Assembly: GCA_903904835.1 (NCBI GenBank)
Contig: CAIVEI010000200.1
Span: 1 to 39,847, forward strand
Source of the DNA: an uncultured Schlesneria sp.
Lineage (GTDB): Bacteria; Planctomycetota; Planctomycetia; Planctomycetales; Planctomycetaceae
Reading direction: 5' to 3'
Length of the DNA stretch: 39,847 nt
The position numbers and the translations under genes were made by a program. The notes under the pieces were generated by a model that was not told the DNA's origin, made no database searches, and saw only the letters and a program-made list of their open reading frames with translations. Positions 16,674 to 24,982 of the stretch are shown one piece after another. Each line of letters opens with the position of its first letter. Position 1 is the stretch's first letter.

Positions 16674-18452
16674 CTATTTACCCCAAGCTGCTTTCGCAAA
16701 GGCTTCAAGGTCGTCGTATTTATTAATCCAGGTCGTGTACATGACTCCACGAACTGTCTTGAGGCCATTGCCTTTCTTAATCCACGGAACGATGCTCATC
16801 GGGTCGCCATCGTAGTATCCAGCCAGGATCTGCGGGCAGCCTAGTTTTTCGAAAAAGGCCAGACTTTCACTGGCTTTTTCAGAGTTCCAATTGAGAATAG
16901 TGATCCCTGATTCGAGACCTTCCCAAGAACCTTTTAAACTGCCGTTGACAAGATAATATGGGCTATCAACCGCATTATGATGCGGATCGAACATGTCATT
17001 CCATGTGCACAATCGGGCTTTCGGATTGATAGCCCTGACTAACTTAACCGTCTGTCGCATGTTGTCCGCGAGAGCCTGTCCTGCGGTTCGATTTTCACTG
17101 CGAATGGCGGCCCCCCAATTGCCAATTCGGATTTCATCGTGAGACAACATGTAGCTTTTGGGAGACAGTAAATTCTCGACACTACGGACCTGTTTGTCGA
17201 CGATTTTGAATACGTCTGCATGATTGAGAGCGGCAGGGACCTGGCCCTCATAAATTGTCGCGGTGTGAAAGTAACTGACCTTTAGCTTAGCACCATCCGC
17301 AATGCGGCTACCCGAGGGAATTGTTAATCGGGGAGGTTCGTGAAAGACCTCGTATTCACCCTCCCACGGGACGTTTCCTAAGCGAGGATCGGCCAGTTTT
17401 AAGAAGTCTTTCCCTTCTTCATAAGGCTTACCATTTTCATCAGCGACAACCAAGGGACAGTCATTGCGGCGTAAAAGATTGACAAACGGAACCTCTTCCA
17501 AACGCACGTCGTCGATCCAGATCTTACCTTTCGTTCCACCCCAGACGCCGCAGTAGAAAGTAAATTCGTCGCTGTCTAATGAATTGAAGACCGAATGGTG
17601 CAACGTCCAGTCTTGGATTGGTTTGACTCCGACAAACGAATGGGAAAGCGTCCGGCCGGCTGCATTGATTGCCATCAGACGCACTTCATTGGATTTTTCG
17701 AATCTCTCTGTCTTGACCCACATTGATGCGTGATACTGTCGCCAGGCATTGCCCTTTACCTTATGAATCAGCCGACCAAGCCCATTCTTTGGTCCTGCCG
17801 TTGAAAGCTGCTCAAACCGCAAAGATGCTTCTCCAGAATGCTTGACCTTGGTGTCGATGAAGCTCAGCGACCCCGGGCTATCCTGGTAATCCCAACCCAA
17901 CGCTTTGTCCTTGTTGAATTTTTCAAAACCACCCTCTGCCAGTGGTTTCCATTGGGTATCGACAATCGCACTCCCTTTGCTTATGACCATCGGAAGTTCT
18001 TTGACCGGAAGCTCTTCCGCAAGGTTCGGATTGTGAGCCAGAATACCATTGCTATATCCGAATGGAGCAACAGCCGGGATAATTTCGAGACCTAGCTCGT
18101 CCGCCAAACTGCGTACGGTCGTCACGTTTTTAAAATAACGATCAACAACCCGGTCGAGGACGTGGAATTTGTAGTCGGCGAACAAGATTCCGTTGTATCC
18201 TGCTGCCTTGGCCCGACGAAGAATGGACAACGCATGTTCGGGCTCACCCTCTCCCTGAAGGTTGACCGCCAGATAGACCCAGCGATCAACGAACTTTTCC
18301 ACAGGCATCGCTTCTTGCGCCATACCAATTACATCAAACATCAAGCACAGTACGGCTGCGATCAATCCCACAAACACGGACATCCGTCTACGACAAACGC
18401 AAACGTCTTGCTGGTTGGTCGATCTACGGTTTACTGAATGTTGAGAATTCAT
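16674..18452 (-). CDS. Large exported glycoside-hydrolase-like protein
   Basis: A 592-residue protein from the ATG at 18452, which has AGGAA 8 bases upstream. An in-frame extension to 18515 would run into the VOC gene. Residues about 24-45 are a hydrophobic export signal (MSVFVGLIAAVLCLMFDVIG). The N-terminal and C-terminal parts look like halves of a TIM barrel: RAKAAGYNGILFADYKFH, LGLEIIPAVAPFGYSNG, later SYMLSHDEIRIGNWG, KARLCTWNDMFDP and GVMYTTWINKYDDL. The middle (about 190-320) is a beta-sandwich with GKIWIDDVRLEEVP, typical of carbohydrate-binding insertions. SHDEIR and WNDMFDP recall GH20-like catalytic regions, but I cannot assign a family. It is the last gene of a minus-strand operon after TlpA-like and VOC genes. 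Confidence 0.75.
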   Translation of the reverse strand: MNSQHSVNRRSTNQQDVCVCRRRMSVFVGLIAAVLCLMFDVIGMAQEAMPVEKFVDRWVYLAVNLQGEGEPEHALSILRRAKAAGYNGILFADYKFHVLDRVVDRYFKNVTTVRSLADELGLEIIPAVAPFGYSNGILAHNPNLAEELPVKELPMVISKGSAIVDTQWKPLAEGGFEKFNKDKALGWDYQDSPGSLSFIDTKVKHSGEASLRFEQLSTAGPKNGLGRLIHKVKGNAWRQYHASMWVKTERFEKSNEVRLMAINAAGRTLSHSFVGVKPIQDWTLHHSVFNSLDSDEFTFYCGVWGGTKGKIWIDDVRLEEVPFVNLLRRNDCPLVVADENGKPYEEGKDFLKLADPRLGNVPWEGEYEVFHEPPRLTIPSGSRIADGAKLKVSYFHTATIYEGQVPAALNHADVFKIVDKQVRSVENLLSPKSYMLSHDEIRIGNWGAAIRSENRTAGQALADNMRQTVKLVRAINPKARLCTWNDMFDPHHNAVDSPYYLVNGSLKGSWEGLESGITILNWNSEKASESLAFFEKLGCPQILAGYYDGDPMSIVPWIKKGNGLKTVRGVMYTTWINKYDDLEAFAKAAWGK

Positions 18453-18511
18453 TGTCGCGATTCCTGTTGATTCTCGAGTACTGTTCGCCGCATTGATCCA
18501 AATCGCGACCA

Positions 18512-18898
18512 TCATCGTTCATAAAGTTCCAGCGGCAATCCATCCGGGTCTGCAAAGAACGTGAATCGTTTACCTGTATGCTCGTCAACACGGACTTGTT
18601 CCGCTGCGACTCCTTGATTCTGAAGCTCCACGACCGCTTTATCAACGCTTGGAACCTCAAAGGCTAGATGCCTCAGTCCACATGCTTCGGGGTAACTTAA
18701 TCGCACAGGAGGATTGGAAAATGAGAACAGTTCGATTTGCACTCCATCCGGCAACCGTAGGTCGAGTTTATAGGAGTTACGCCGCTCTCGATATATTTCT
18801 GAAACAATTTCAAGGCCCAGAACTTGCGTATAAAAGTGTTTTGACTTCGCATAGTCAGAGCAGATGATTGCAACGTGATGCGTCCGTAGAATCTTCAT
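18512..18898 (-). CDS. VOC (glyoxalase I-like) protein, YaeR type
   Basis: A compact 128-residue vicinal-oxygen-chelate domain starting at the ATG at 18898, 5 bases after the stop of the TlpA-like gene. The longer frame to 18970 is rejected because it overlaps that gene. The two beta-alpha-beta-beta-beta units supply the metal ligands in the expected places: H8 (THHVAI), E56 (VQIELFSF), H77 (LRHLAFEV) and E124 (LPLELYE). The sequence FADPDGLPLELYE at the C-terminus is characteristic of the YaeR-like lactoylglutathione-lyase group. The substrate cannot be read from sequence. Tight spacing on both sides places it inside the operon. Confidence 0.88.
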   Translation of the reverse strand: MKILRTHHVAIICSDYAKSKHFYTQVLGLEIVSEIYRERRNSYKLDLRLPDGVQIELFSFSNPPVRLSYPEACGLRHLAFEVPSVDKAVVELQNQGVAAEQVRVDEHTGKRFTFFADPDGLPLELYER

Positions 18899-18903
18899 AG
18901 GGT

Positions 18904-20052
18904 CTATTTTTCGTTCAGGAGTTCTTCGATCCGTTTGCGAAAGAATTCTTCGCCAGTAGCACCCTTCCAATTCAATTCACCGTACCACCAGTTTCGTACG
19001 CGACCTTGTTTATCGATCAAGTAGACACTGGGCCACATATCATTGGCCCACGCTTTCCAGTTCTGAGCCGATGCATCAAATGCGACGGGGTATTCGATTT
19101 TTCGCTCGTTAACCTGCCGTTTCAAATTTTCGAGCGATCGCTCAGATTCGGTTTCCGGAGTGTGCATACCAACAATCGTTAAACCGGATTTCGCGAACTT
19201 TTCATTCCACGAATCGTAATGTGGCAGGTTACGAATGCAATTGATACATCCGAACGCCCAAAAATGTACCACGACAACTTTTCCGCGTAACTGCTGCAAG
19301 GTCAAAGGCGATGAGTTGATCCAGGCAGAGACATCACGCAATTCAGGAGCCACGCATCCGACTTTAGTGACTCGATCCAAATCGAACGGCTTGCCGAGAA
19401 GTTGACTCAATTGCGTCTGCTGTTGAGCGGTCAAGACATCAGCAAATTTTTTTGATTCCGCCTTAAGTTGCCTGTTCCGAGCCGACTCCTGATTGGAAGC
19501 GGATAAACCGGCAATTGTCTTTTCGTTTTCCTCTCGTAGACGCGGTACATCTGCCAACAGGGTTCGTATCCGCGAGACTTGATCGCTTGAGAGCTTCAAA
19601 CGTTCGGCCATTTCGGGAGTGACTACAGCTTTCCAGTTGCGTGACTGCAACATAATCTGGTCGAAGCGATCAAGCTGAGACGAATTCAGTTCGAGCTTGA
19701 GGCTTCGCCGTAAATTCGTCAGAAGCGTTTCAAGCTCGGTTGAGCAATCTTTGACAGGGACATCGCGCAGTCGCCAGAATGATTCATCGACCTGAGCGAT
19801 TGCTGCTTGTACCCCATTAATTTGTTTTGCGTCGAGTCCAAGCTCAACCTGAACAGCCGGATCGCGTATCAGTCCTAATGTGAGAAATGGAACCGCCGGA
19901 ATTTCAGGCTGCGCATTATCAGCAGATTGTTTCGAGGCTGTCTTCGCTGCGGTCTTGGGCGGTGCTGCAGATGTTGTCAGTACACCACCACACGCGATTC
20001 CAATCACGACGACACCCGATATAGTGATCAATTTAGCTGTTGGAATTCTCAT
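18904..20052 (-). CDS. TlpA/DipZ-like thioredoxin-fold protein, exported
   Basis: A 382-residue protein with an N-terminal hydrophobic export signal (residues about 7-30, ending TTSAAPP). Residues about 55-225 are helical and resemble planctomycete periplasmic regions with two LGL..Q...I repeats. Residues about 230-382 are a thioredoxin-like domain. It has GKVVVVHFWAFGCINC with the active pair C269-x-x-C272, VGMHTPETESERS, the cis-proline region WPSVYLID, and GRVRNWWYGE. The CINCIRNLPHY surround is typical of the DipZ C-terminal domain rather than of classical thioredoxin. It probably acts in disulfide exchange or cytochrome/envelope redox chemistry outside the cytoplasm. It heads the operon with the VOC and glycosidase-like genes. 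Confidence 0.87.
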   Translation of the reverse strand: MRIPTAKLITISGVVVIGIACGGVLTTSAAPPKTAAKTASKQSADNAQPEIPAVPFLTLGLIRDPAVQVELGLDAKQINGVQAAIAQVDESFWRLRDVPVKDCSTELETLLTNLRRSLKLELNSSQLDRFDQIMLQSRNWKAVVTPEMAERLKLSSDQVSRIRTLLADVPRLREENEKTIAGLSASNQESARNRQLKAESKKFADVLTAQQQTQLSQLLGKPFDLDRVTKVGCVAPELRDVSAWINSSPLTLQQLRGKVVVVHFWAFGCINCIRNLPHYDSWNEKFAKSGLTIVGMHTPETESERSLENLKRQVNERKIEYPVAFDASAQNWKAWANDMWPSVYLIDKQGRVRNWWYGELNWKGATGEEFFRKRIEELLNEK

Positions 20053-20521
20053 GAAATGTAGCCTTTTTCTTAAAACAATCAGGGCTGATTATCGATTAAG
20101 GACAACGCCTACGCCCTTATGTGCCCACAACTTCGCGAAAACACGAACGAGCATGGCTGACCAGAATCCAACCACCTTTGCTTTCCACAGCAATCAATGC
20201 GTTTCAGCAATCCTTTGAAGCCGCCCCTTCCAATAAACGAGCTAATGTGTTGTTGATTCCTGATCGGTTCCCTGGAGAAAAATGACGGGGCTGGATTTGA
20301 TGTAAACTCTTTGACGAGATTGTCAGGGTCGTTGATTGTCTAACGTCTTCAAGAAATCAACAGTGTAGATGCTTAACAAAAAATTTTGTTACAGTTTTTC
20401 CAAGATTTATTCGCGAAAGAGCAACCTGCAGTTCTCACGAATTCGTGAGATTAAGACCCCGAATTGAAGCCCGACCCAAGCTTTGTCGGCAAGCGTCAAA
20501 ACGGGGCCGGCCTCTCGCGAA
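20053..20521. other. Gene-free region upstream of the TlpA operon
   Basis: About 470 bases between the TlpA operon start and the stop of the methyltransferase gene, both on the minus strand. It contains an AT-rich palindrome AACAAAA-AA-TTTTGTT near 20374-20389 and a weak hairpin CCGAC / GTCGG near 20472-20490. It presumably includes the TlpA promoter. I see no gene. Confidence 0.45.
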
Positions 20522-21430
20522 TTAATCGACACGAACTGCCGTAATAATTGGATGAATACCGGTTAGCTCATACTCGCATTCAATCACACGAAAGCCACTC
20601 TTGGCGAGGATACTGGACAGGTACTCGGCGTTGCGCTGATAGTGTCGCAGGCCAAATACTCGGGCAAAAAAACGACCTGTACCATACTTGTCAACGAATC
20701 CGTGAGTGACAATGCTACCACCGGGAACCATCGCGGTTCGAACGGCGTTAAGCATCTCAACAAGCTGTGTATCGTCCAAGTACTCAATAATCCCGACAAG
20801 CTTTGCAATATTGACGCCAACACCGGGTAGTGAGTCTTGGATTCGCCGTGCGTCTCCTTGAATAAACTGAACTCGATCAAGCAGTCCGAGGTTTGTGGCA
20901 AGTGCTTGACCAAAAGGACGGGCATCTTCATCAAGGTCAATCAAGTACGCAGACATGCGAGACGGGGCGATTTTGGAATCGGACATCGCAGTCTGAAGAA
21001 GTCGACCGGGACCGGCTCCAATTCCCAGTAATGTGATGTGACCAACCGAATCGAGCTTTCGAATCAATCCAGCGAGTCGTTCGATAACGATCTTTTTTCG
21101 ATTACGAGCAGCCATAGTGATGGGATTGTCTGCCAAAGCCTGTCGATCGAGCCAGTCGACAGGTAGCGCATTCTTGTAAACAATTTCCATCGACCGCCAG
21201 CCTCCTGGTCGGAGGAATGACTCTGCAATTAATGGACTCCGACTTGTTTTCAGCAAGGCCCTCAAAAGAAGACATGGAATCAGATAGTTCTTACCAGGAT
21301 TTGTGATAAAGTACCCAAATCGTTGCATGACTGAAGGGGCTTCGAACGACTGTTCGCCGAGTCCCGGCAGCCGAATATCGGGCACGGGGCTTGTTTCGCA
21401 AGCCCCTGCGGAAACGACAGTCTCAGTCAT
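20522..21430 (-). CDS. Class I SAM-dependent methyltransferase
   Basis: A 302-residue protein. AAGGAG lies 6 bases before the ATG at 21430. The Rossmann-fold methyltransferase motifs are visible: motif I HITLLGIGAGPGRLL (about residues 131-145), motif II SAYLIDLDEDA, then VQFIQGDARRI and the motif IV region VNIAKLVGIIEYLDD. These are followed by MVPGGSIVTHGFVDKYG and a FRVIECEYELTGIHPII C-terminal strand. The N-terminal 130 residues (LPGLGEQSF, PGKNYLIPCLLL, FLRPGGWRSME) form an extra helical cap I cannot assign. The acceptor substrate is unknown. No biosynthetic cluster surrounds it. Confidence 0.83.
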   Translation of the reverse strand: MTETVVSAGACETSPVPDIRLPGLGEQSFEAPSVMQRFGYFITNPGKNYLIPCLLLRALLKTSRSPLIAESFLRPGGWRSMEIVYKNALPVDWLDRQALADNPITMAARNRKKIVIERLAGLIRKLDSVGHITLLGIGAGPGRLLQTAMSDSKIAPSRMSAYLIDLDEDARPFGQALATNLGLLDRVQFIQGDARRIQDSLPGVGVNIAKLVGIIEYLDDTQLVEMLNAVRTAMVPGGSIVTHGFVDKYGTGRFFARVFGLRHYQRNAEYLSSILAKSGFRVIECEYELTGIHPIITAVRVD

Positions 21431-21848
21431 CCAATTCTCCTTCTCTTGAGGAACTCGGCGTTCGAAGTGGTACTAAAGTTCCTCGGGTTCATGGAGCGGT
21501 AGATCCTAGCAAACCGCTTGTAGCGGCTTACCACATTCTATGTGTATTTCACTTGATCGCGTGTCCGAACAATTCATTCGACTTCTGACACGGTCGAATG
21601 ACCAACTGATCATAAAGAGATTTCCTGCCCGTCCCAATCAAGTCGAGTAGAACTGCGGAATAAATCAACCACGCATTTTTGGGGGTATCACATTTTTCAT
21701 CAATCTAAAATACAATTCGCCGCGACCCTCGAATGGCTCGAAAACGGGAAACGAAATCCGATATATTGACTCACCCGATATACTTCATCGGTGACCTTTT
21801 TCCAAAAATTTTTCGGGCCTGTCCCTTTTGATCTAGAAGTGAATTATT
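21431..21848. other. Divergent intergenic region
   Basis: About 420 bases between the divergent methyltransferase and HugZ-like genes. Near 21758-21792 there are two CCGATATA direct repeats about 16 bases apart, followed by a CATCGG half that could pair with them. This could be a regulator site for the + strand gene. No gene or terminator is seen. Confidence 0.4.
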
Positions 21849-22343
21849 ATGCCTGAGTCTTCACCACAATTAGAGTATGCGCGTTTGATCAAATCTCAGA
21901 GAGTCGGCTTTCTAGGAACTCTTCGCGACGGAAGCCCAACTGTCTCGATGGTTCCATACGCTGAGACCCATGACTTGTCGTCTTTCTTAATTCACATCAG
22001 CGGATTGGCCCAACATACTCAGGATATTACGCACAGTTCACGAGTTGGCTTGATGATTGCAGAACCGGATGATGGTTCTCGAAATCCTCAAACTCTGGCA
22101 CGAGCGTCGATAAAGGGGAATGCCGTTATTGTCCCGAGAAACTCGAGCAACTACGCGGAGTTGGCGGACTTATATATTAAAAATTTTCCCGACTCGGCGA
22201 TGACGTTTTCCCTTGGTGACTTTGAACTCTATCGGATCGAGGCCAAATCCGCTCGATTCGTTGCAGGCTTTGGTAAAATCTTCAATTTCGGACCTGTCGA
22301 TTTCCTTGAGGCAGCGGCAATTCACGCAAAAAGCCACTCATGA
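21849..22343 (+). CDS. HugZ-like / pyridoxamine-5'-phosphate-oxidase-fold protein
   Basis: A 164-residue split-beta-barrel flavin-fold protein. It opens with YARLIKSQRVGFLGTLRDGSPTVSMVPYA, the first strands of the PNPOx-like barrel. It continues with SFLIHISGLAQHTQDI, SRVGLMIAEPD, ARASIKGNAVIV, and a C-terminal SLGDFELYRIEAKSARFVAGFGKIF, which is characteristic of the HugZ/heme-utilisation group. The DUF2470 domain found at the C-terminus of many HugZ proteins is absent, so this is the short form. It may bind FMN or heme. No heme-uptake genes are nearby, so an oxidoreductase or antioxidant role is equally possible. GAAGTGA lies 7 bases before the ATG. Confidence 0.82.
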   Translation: MPESSPQLEYARLIKSQRVGFLGTLRDGSPTVSMVPYAETHDLSSFLIHISGLAQHTQDITHSSRVGLMIAEPDDGSRNPQTLARASIKGNAVIVPRNSSNYAELADLYIKNFPDSAMTFSLGDFELYRIEAKSARFVAGFGKIFNFGPVDFLEAAAIHAKSHS

Positions 22344-22542
22344 TATCTTGAATCATTATCAACAGCATCGTTTCAACGTTGCCATGGAAATTAAAAAGTC
22401 TTAACCTCAACTCAACCGCGAATGTGACCATTCTCCTGAATCAGTCGAACAGAAAAGTCAAAGCAAGAAGCGGAATTAAAAATCGCAAACGCCAGGCGGA
22501 AAACCCCGCTGAGAAGAAATTTTACGCATGAGCGTTGGCCAA

Positions 22543-23496
22543 TCAAGCCCCTTTGGCTAAAGCCAAGGCACCGTGAACGACAACACTTTCACCAAGTTCC
22601 GCAGGAACCAGTCGGTACGAGTCTTGCAATGGTGGAAAGACGAATTGCCGGACCGCAGATCGCAATGGAGCGAAAAAGATCTCTTCACCGACGAGAGAGA
22701 CACCCCCGCCAACAACCACGACCTCAGGAGCGACAAGTGTAATCAACTGGGCAATCCCCCAACCGAGCACGTTTGTGGCAGACACATACTGGTCACGTGC
22801 TAATTGATTACCAGCCATCGCCGCCTCACCAATCGCTTTCGTGGTGAGTTTCTGAAAGTCGCCACCACAGCGTTCGCGAAAGTCGCGGAAATCCCGGGTC
22901 GATTCACCTGCTTTCTGAATAGACTCAAGCCGAATTCGGGTAGCGATAGCGATTCCCGGTCCTGCCGCCTGTGCTTCAATTGTCTGGGAGTATGACATTG
23001 AATGGAGACCGGGTCGCAAGTGACCAATTTCCGCAGACGCCGGACGATCCGTTCCGTGAATCTTGCGATCAAAAACCAGTCCACCGCCGATACCGGTACC
23101 AACGGTGACGTAGAACACACTTCGCGAATTACGTCCCGCACCAAAACAAGCTTCAGCTAAGGCCGCGACGTCGCAGTCGTTTCCGAGTTTCGTTGGGACT
23201 CCAAGTTCCTGCTCGGTCCATTCGCTTAGCGGAAATTGGTCCCAACCTGGAACCTGGTGACTCGTTTGAACGATCCCTCGCGACCCAAAAATTGGTCCAC
23301 CGAATCCGTACGCCGCGCGTTCGATACGGTGCTTCGCTACTAATTCAAGACCAACTTTTCGAATCTGATCCCGGATCCCCTGGCCCCCACGTGCGATTTC
23401 GACGTCGAGCCGCTCGAACGCTACGAAGTCAGAACCGTCACCGTGACCAACCCCGAGTTGAAGCTTGGTGCCACCGATTTCGATTCCCAGAAACAT
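22543..23496 (-). CDS. ROK-family sugar kinase
   Basis: A 317-residue protein from the ATG at 23496 (AAGGA about 10 bases upstream). A GTG at 23520 is a weaker start. The phosphate-binding motif FLGIEIGGTKLQ opens the protein. The catalytic region VPTKLGNDCDVAALAEACFG contains the conserved Asp (NDCD), followed by VTVGTGIGGGLVFD and SAEIGHLRPG. The usual ROK zinc motif (CxCGxxGCxE) after EIGH is not present: the sequence goes to GLHSMSYSQTIEAQAAG with no cysteine. Family members phosphorylate glucose, fructose, N-acetylglucosamine or related sugars. The substrate here cannot be told, and no transporter adjoins. Confidence 0.88.
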   Translation of the reverse strand: MFLGIEIGGTKLQLGVGHGDGSDFVAFERLDVEIARGGQGIRDQIRKVGLELVAKHRIERAAYGFGGPIFGSRGIVQTSHQVPGWDQFPLSEWTEQELGVPTKLGNDCDVAALAEACFGAGRNSRSVFYVTVGTGIGGGLVFDRKIHGTDRPASAEIGHLRPGLHSMSYSQTIEAQAAGPGIAIATRIRLESIQKAGESTRDFRDFRERCGGDFQKLTTKAIGEAAMAGNQLARDQYVSATNVLGWGIAQLITLVAPEVVVVGGGVSLVGEEIFFAPLRSAVRQFVFPPLQDSYRLVPAELGESVVVHGALALAKGA

Positions 23497-23648
23497 GCTC
23501 GTTTGGTCCTTGAGACTCACTGAAATTGACGCGTCAGTTGAGTGACGCGAGGTTCAACTTACTGACGACTCGGTGTCGTGTATGATCTGCTGTATCAACG
23601 GTCAGGCGAATCTAAAACCGGCGACAATCTCAACAATATTGATGGGGA

Positions 23649-24635
23649 TCAGTTTGCTTGCTTCGCAAGTTGCACTGATTGAGAAGCATCCGAAGTTGCC
23701 ACAGGCTTTTTGTTCAGTTTGGCAATTCCGTTCATGGGCTTGTTGGTGACGATTTGCATTCGAACACGTGGCACAACAGCCTGTGCGGTCACCTGACGGT
23801 CTCGTTGAAAGGCCTGAGGCTCGACTTCCTTCACGTTTGTTGTCCCTTTTCCGCTTGCACCATCGGCCTTGGGGTCACTCTTTGGTGGCAGTTCGATAGT
23901 TGGCTTGCGCCTTTCTTCTTCTGTTTCTATCTCAATGCCTGGAGCCGGCCCACGATTAATTGGCGGCTCGAAATTGTTTGGGTTTGCAGTTCCCGATTCG
24001 AGCGTCATTTTCTTGGGACGAGCTGGAACGTCTTCCTGATACGTTCTTGGAGTGGGGCTGAATTGTTCGGGCAGGTAGTCTTGGTGCTGTCGCTTAAGAA
24101 ATTTTTCATCCTGCTTCTGGCGGTGATCAAGTTCCTCCAGCTTCCGCTCCAGGTCGTAAATCTTACGACTCTCTTCCCGAGAAACGTTCCCTGTTTCAGG
24201 CGTTGGCCCACCGACGACAGATGATCCGTAACCAGCCGTTGTGGAATTGGAACTACAGCTTGAGCAACTCGACCCGGCCGAGCAATTACCTGATCCGCAG
24301 GAACTGCACCCAGAAGGGACATAACTCGCCTGCTGATTGCACGAATTGCACGAGCTGCAACTGTTTCCGTAGGAACCATAACTGGCCGTTGACATCGGAA
24401 CGTATGCGGCTGACATCGGCGCGTAAGCTGTTTCATACGGAGCGTAATTAGCTGTCATGGGAGCATAACCGGCGGTCATTGGAGCATAACCATTAGTTGG
24501 CCGCATGCTACCAACCGGGCCGAAGATTGCATCATACATCCAAGGGATAACCCCGGCGTGACTTTCTTGAGGTGCCAATATTTGGGCACTCAATCCCGAC
24601 GCCAATACGATTGCGAGCCTTAACATACGAGTCAT
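23649..24635 (-). CDS. Exported Tyr/Ala/Pro- and Cys-rich repeat protein
   Basis: A 328-residue protein beginning at the ATG at 24635, which has an AGGAAGG stretch 11 bases upstream. The GTG at 24647 lies too close to it. A signal peptide (MLRLAIVLASGLSAQILA) is followed by IPWMYDAIFGP. Residues about 45-85 carry tandem 8-residue repeats of the type GYAPMTA / NYAPYET / AYAPMSA. Residues about 85-130 are Ser/Gly/Cys-rich with at least twelve cysteines (SCSSCNSC, GCSSCGSGNC). A coiled coil, REESRKIYDLERKLEELDHRQ, follows, then a long Pro/Glu/Lys-rich tail. No enzyme motif is visible. It looks like a planctomycete cell-envelope component, possibly disulfide cross-linked; that role is inference. 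Confidence 0.75.
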   Translation of the reverse strand: MTRMLRLAIVLASGLSAQILAPQESHAGVIPWMYDAIFGPVGSMRPTNGYAPMTAGYAPMTANYAPYETAYAPMSAAYVPMSTASYGSYGNSCSSCNSCNQQASYVPSGCSSCGSGNCSAGSSCSSCSSNSTTAGYGSSVVGGPTPETGNVSREESRKIYDLERKLEELDHRQKQDEKFLKRQHQDYLPEQFSPTPRTYQEDVPARPKKMTLESGTANPNNFEPPINRGPAPGIEIETEEERRKPTIELPPKSDPKADGASGKGTTNVKEVEPQAFQRDRQVTAQAVVPRVRMQIVTNKPMNGIAKLNKKPVATSDASQSVQLAKQAN

Positions 24636-24982
24636 GATGTCAAACACCTTCCTGCAGAATACCCGACCCCGACAGTCAACAGCGCCCGAAACTCCCTGAC
24701 GCCGACTGCCTCAAAAGGCGGCTCCTGCCGCACTCTGGTTACGTCCAATAAATTCATAATTCTTTTTAACGCTCTCCACCGACCGATGTCAACGAGTGGA
24801 ATTTGGATATCGAGAGAATTCTGGTTGTTTAGGCAATCAGTCACGAATTCTTTACCAGTAGCGCCGCTATTACCTCCCTCAGACCGAACCCGATTCACGT
24901 CAATCTAAAAGCAACACAGCCCGGTCGAAAGTTCGATCGGGCTGTGTTTTCTAAACATCGATTCAGCTAATTGCTGCAGAGA
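24636..24982. other. Region between clpC and the Cys-rich protein
   Basis: About 345 bases between two minus-strand genes. It holds the clpC terminator (24913-24948) and, presumably, the promoter of the Cys-rich protein gene. A minus-strand open frame at 24632-24898 overlaps the start of that gene and has no support. Confidence 0.5.
24913..24948 (-). terminator. Bidirectional intrinsic terminator after clpC
   Basis: A 17-base stem: AACACAGCCCGGTCGAA (24913-24929) pairs with TTCGATCGGGCTGTGTT (24932-24948), with one position giving a G.U pair. Reading on the minus strand, GCTTTT follows the stem about 35 bases after the clpC stop. On the + strand TTTTCT follows, so it can act in both directions. 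Confidence 0.85.
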
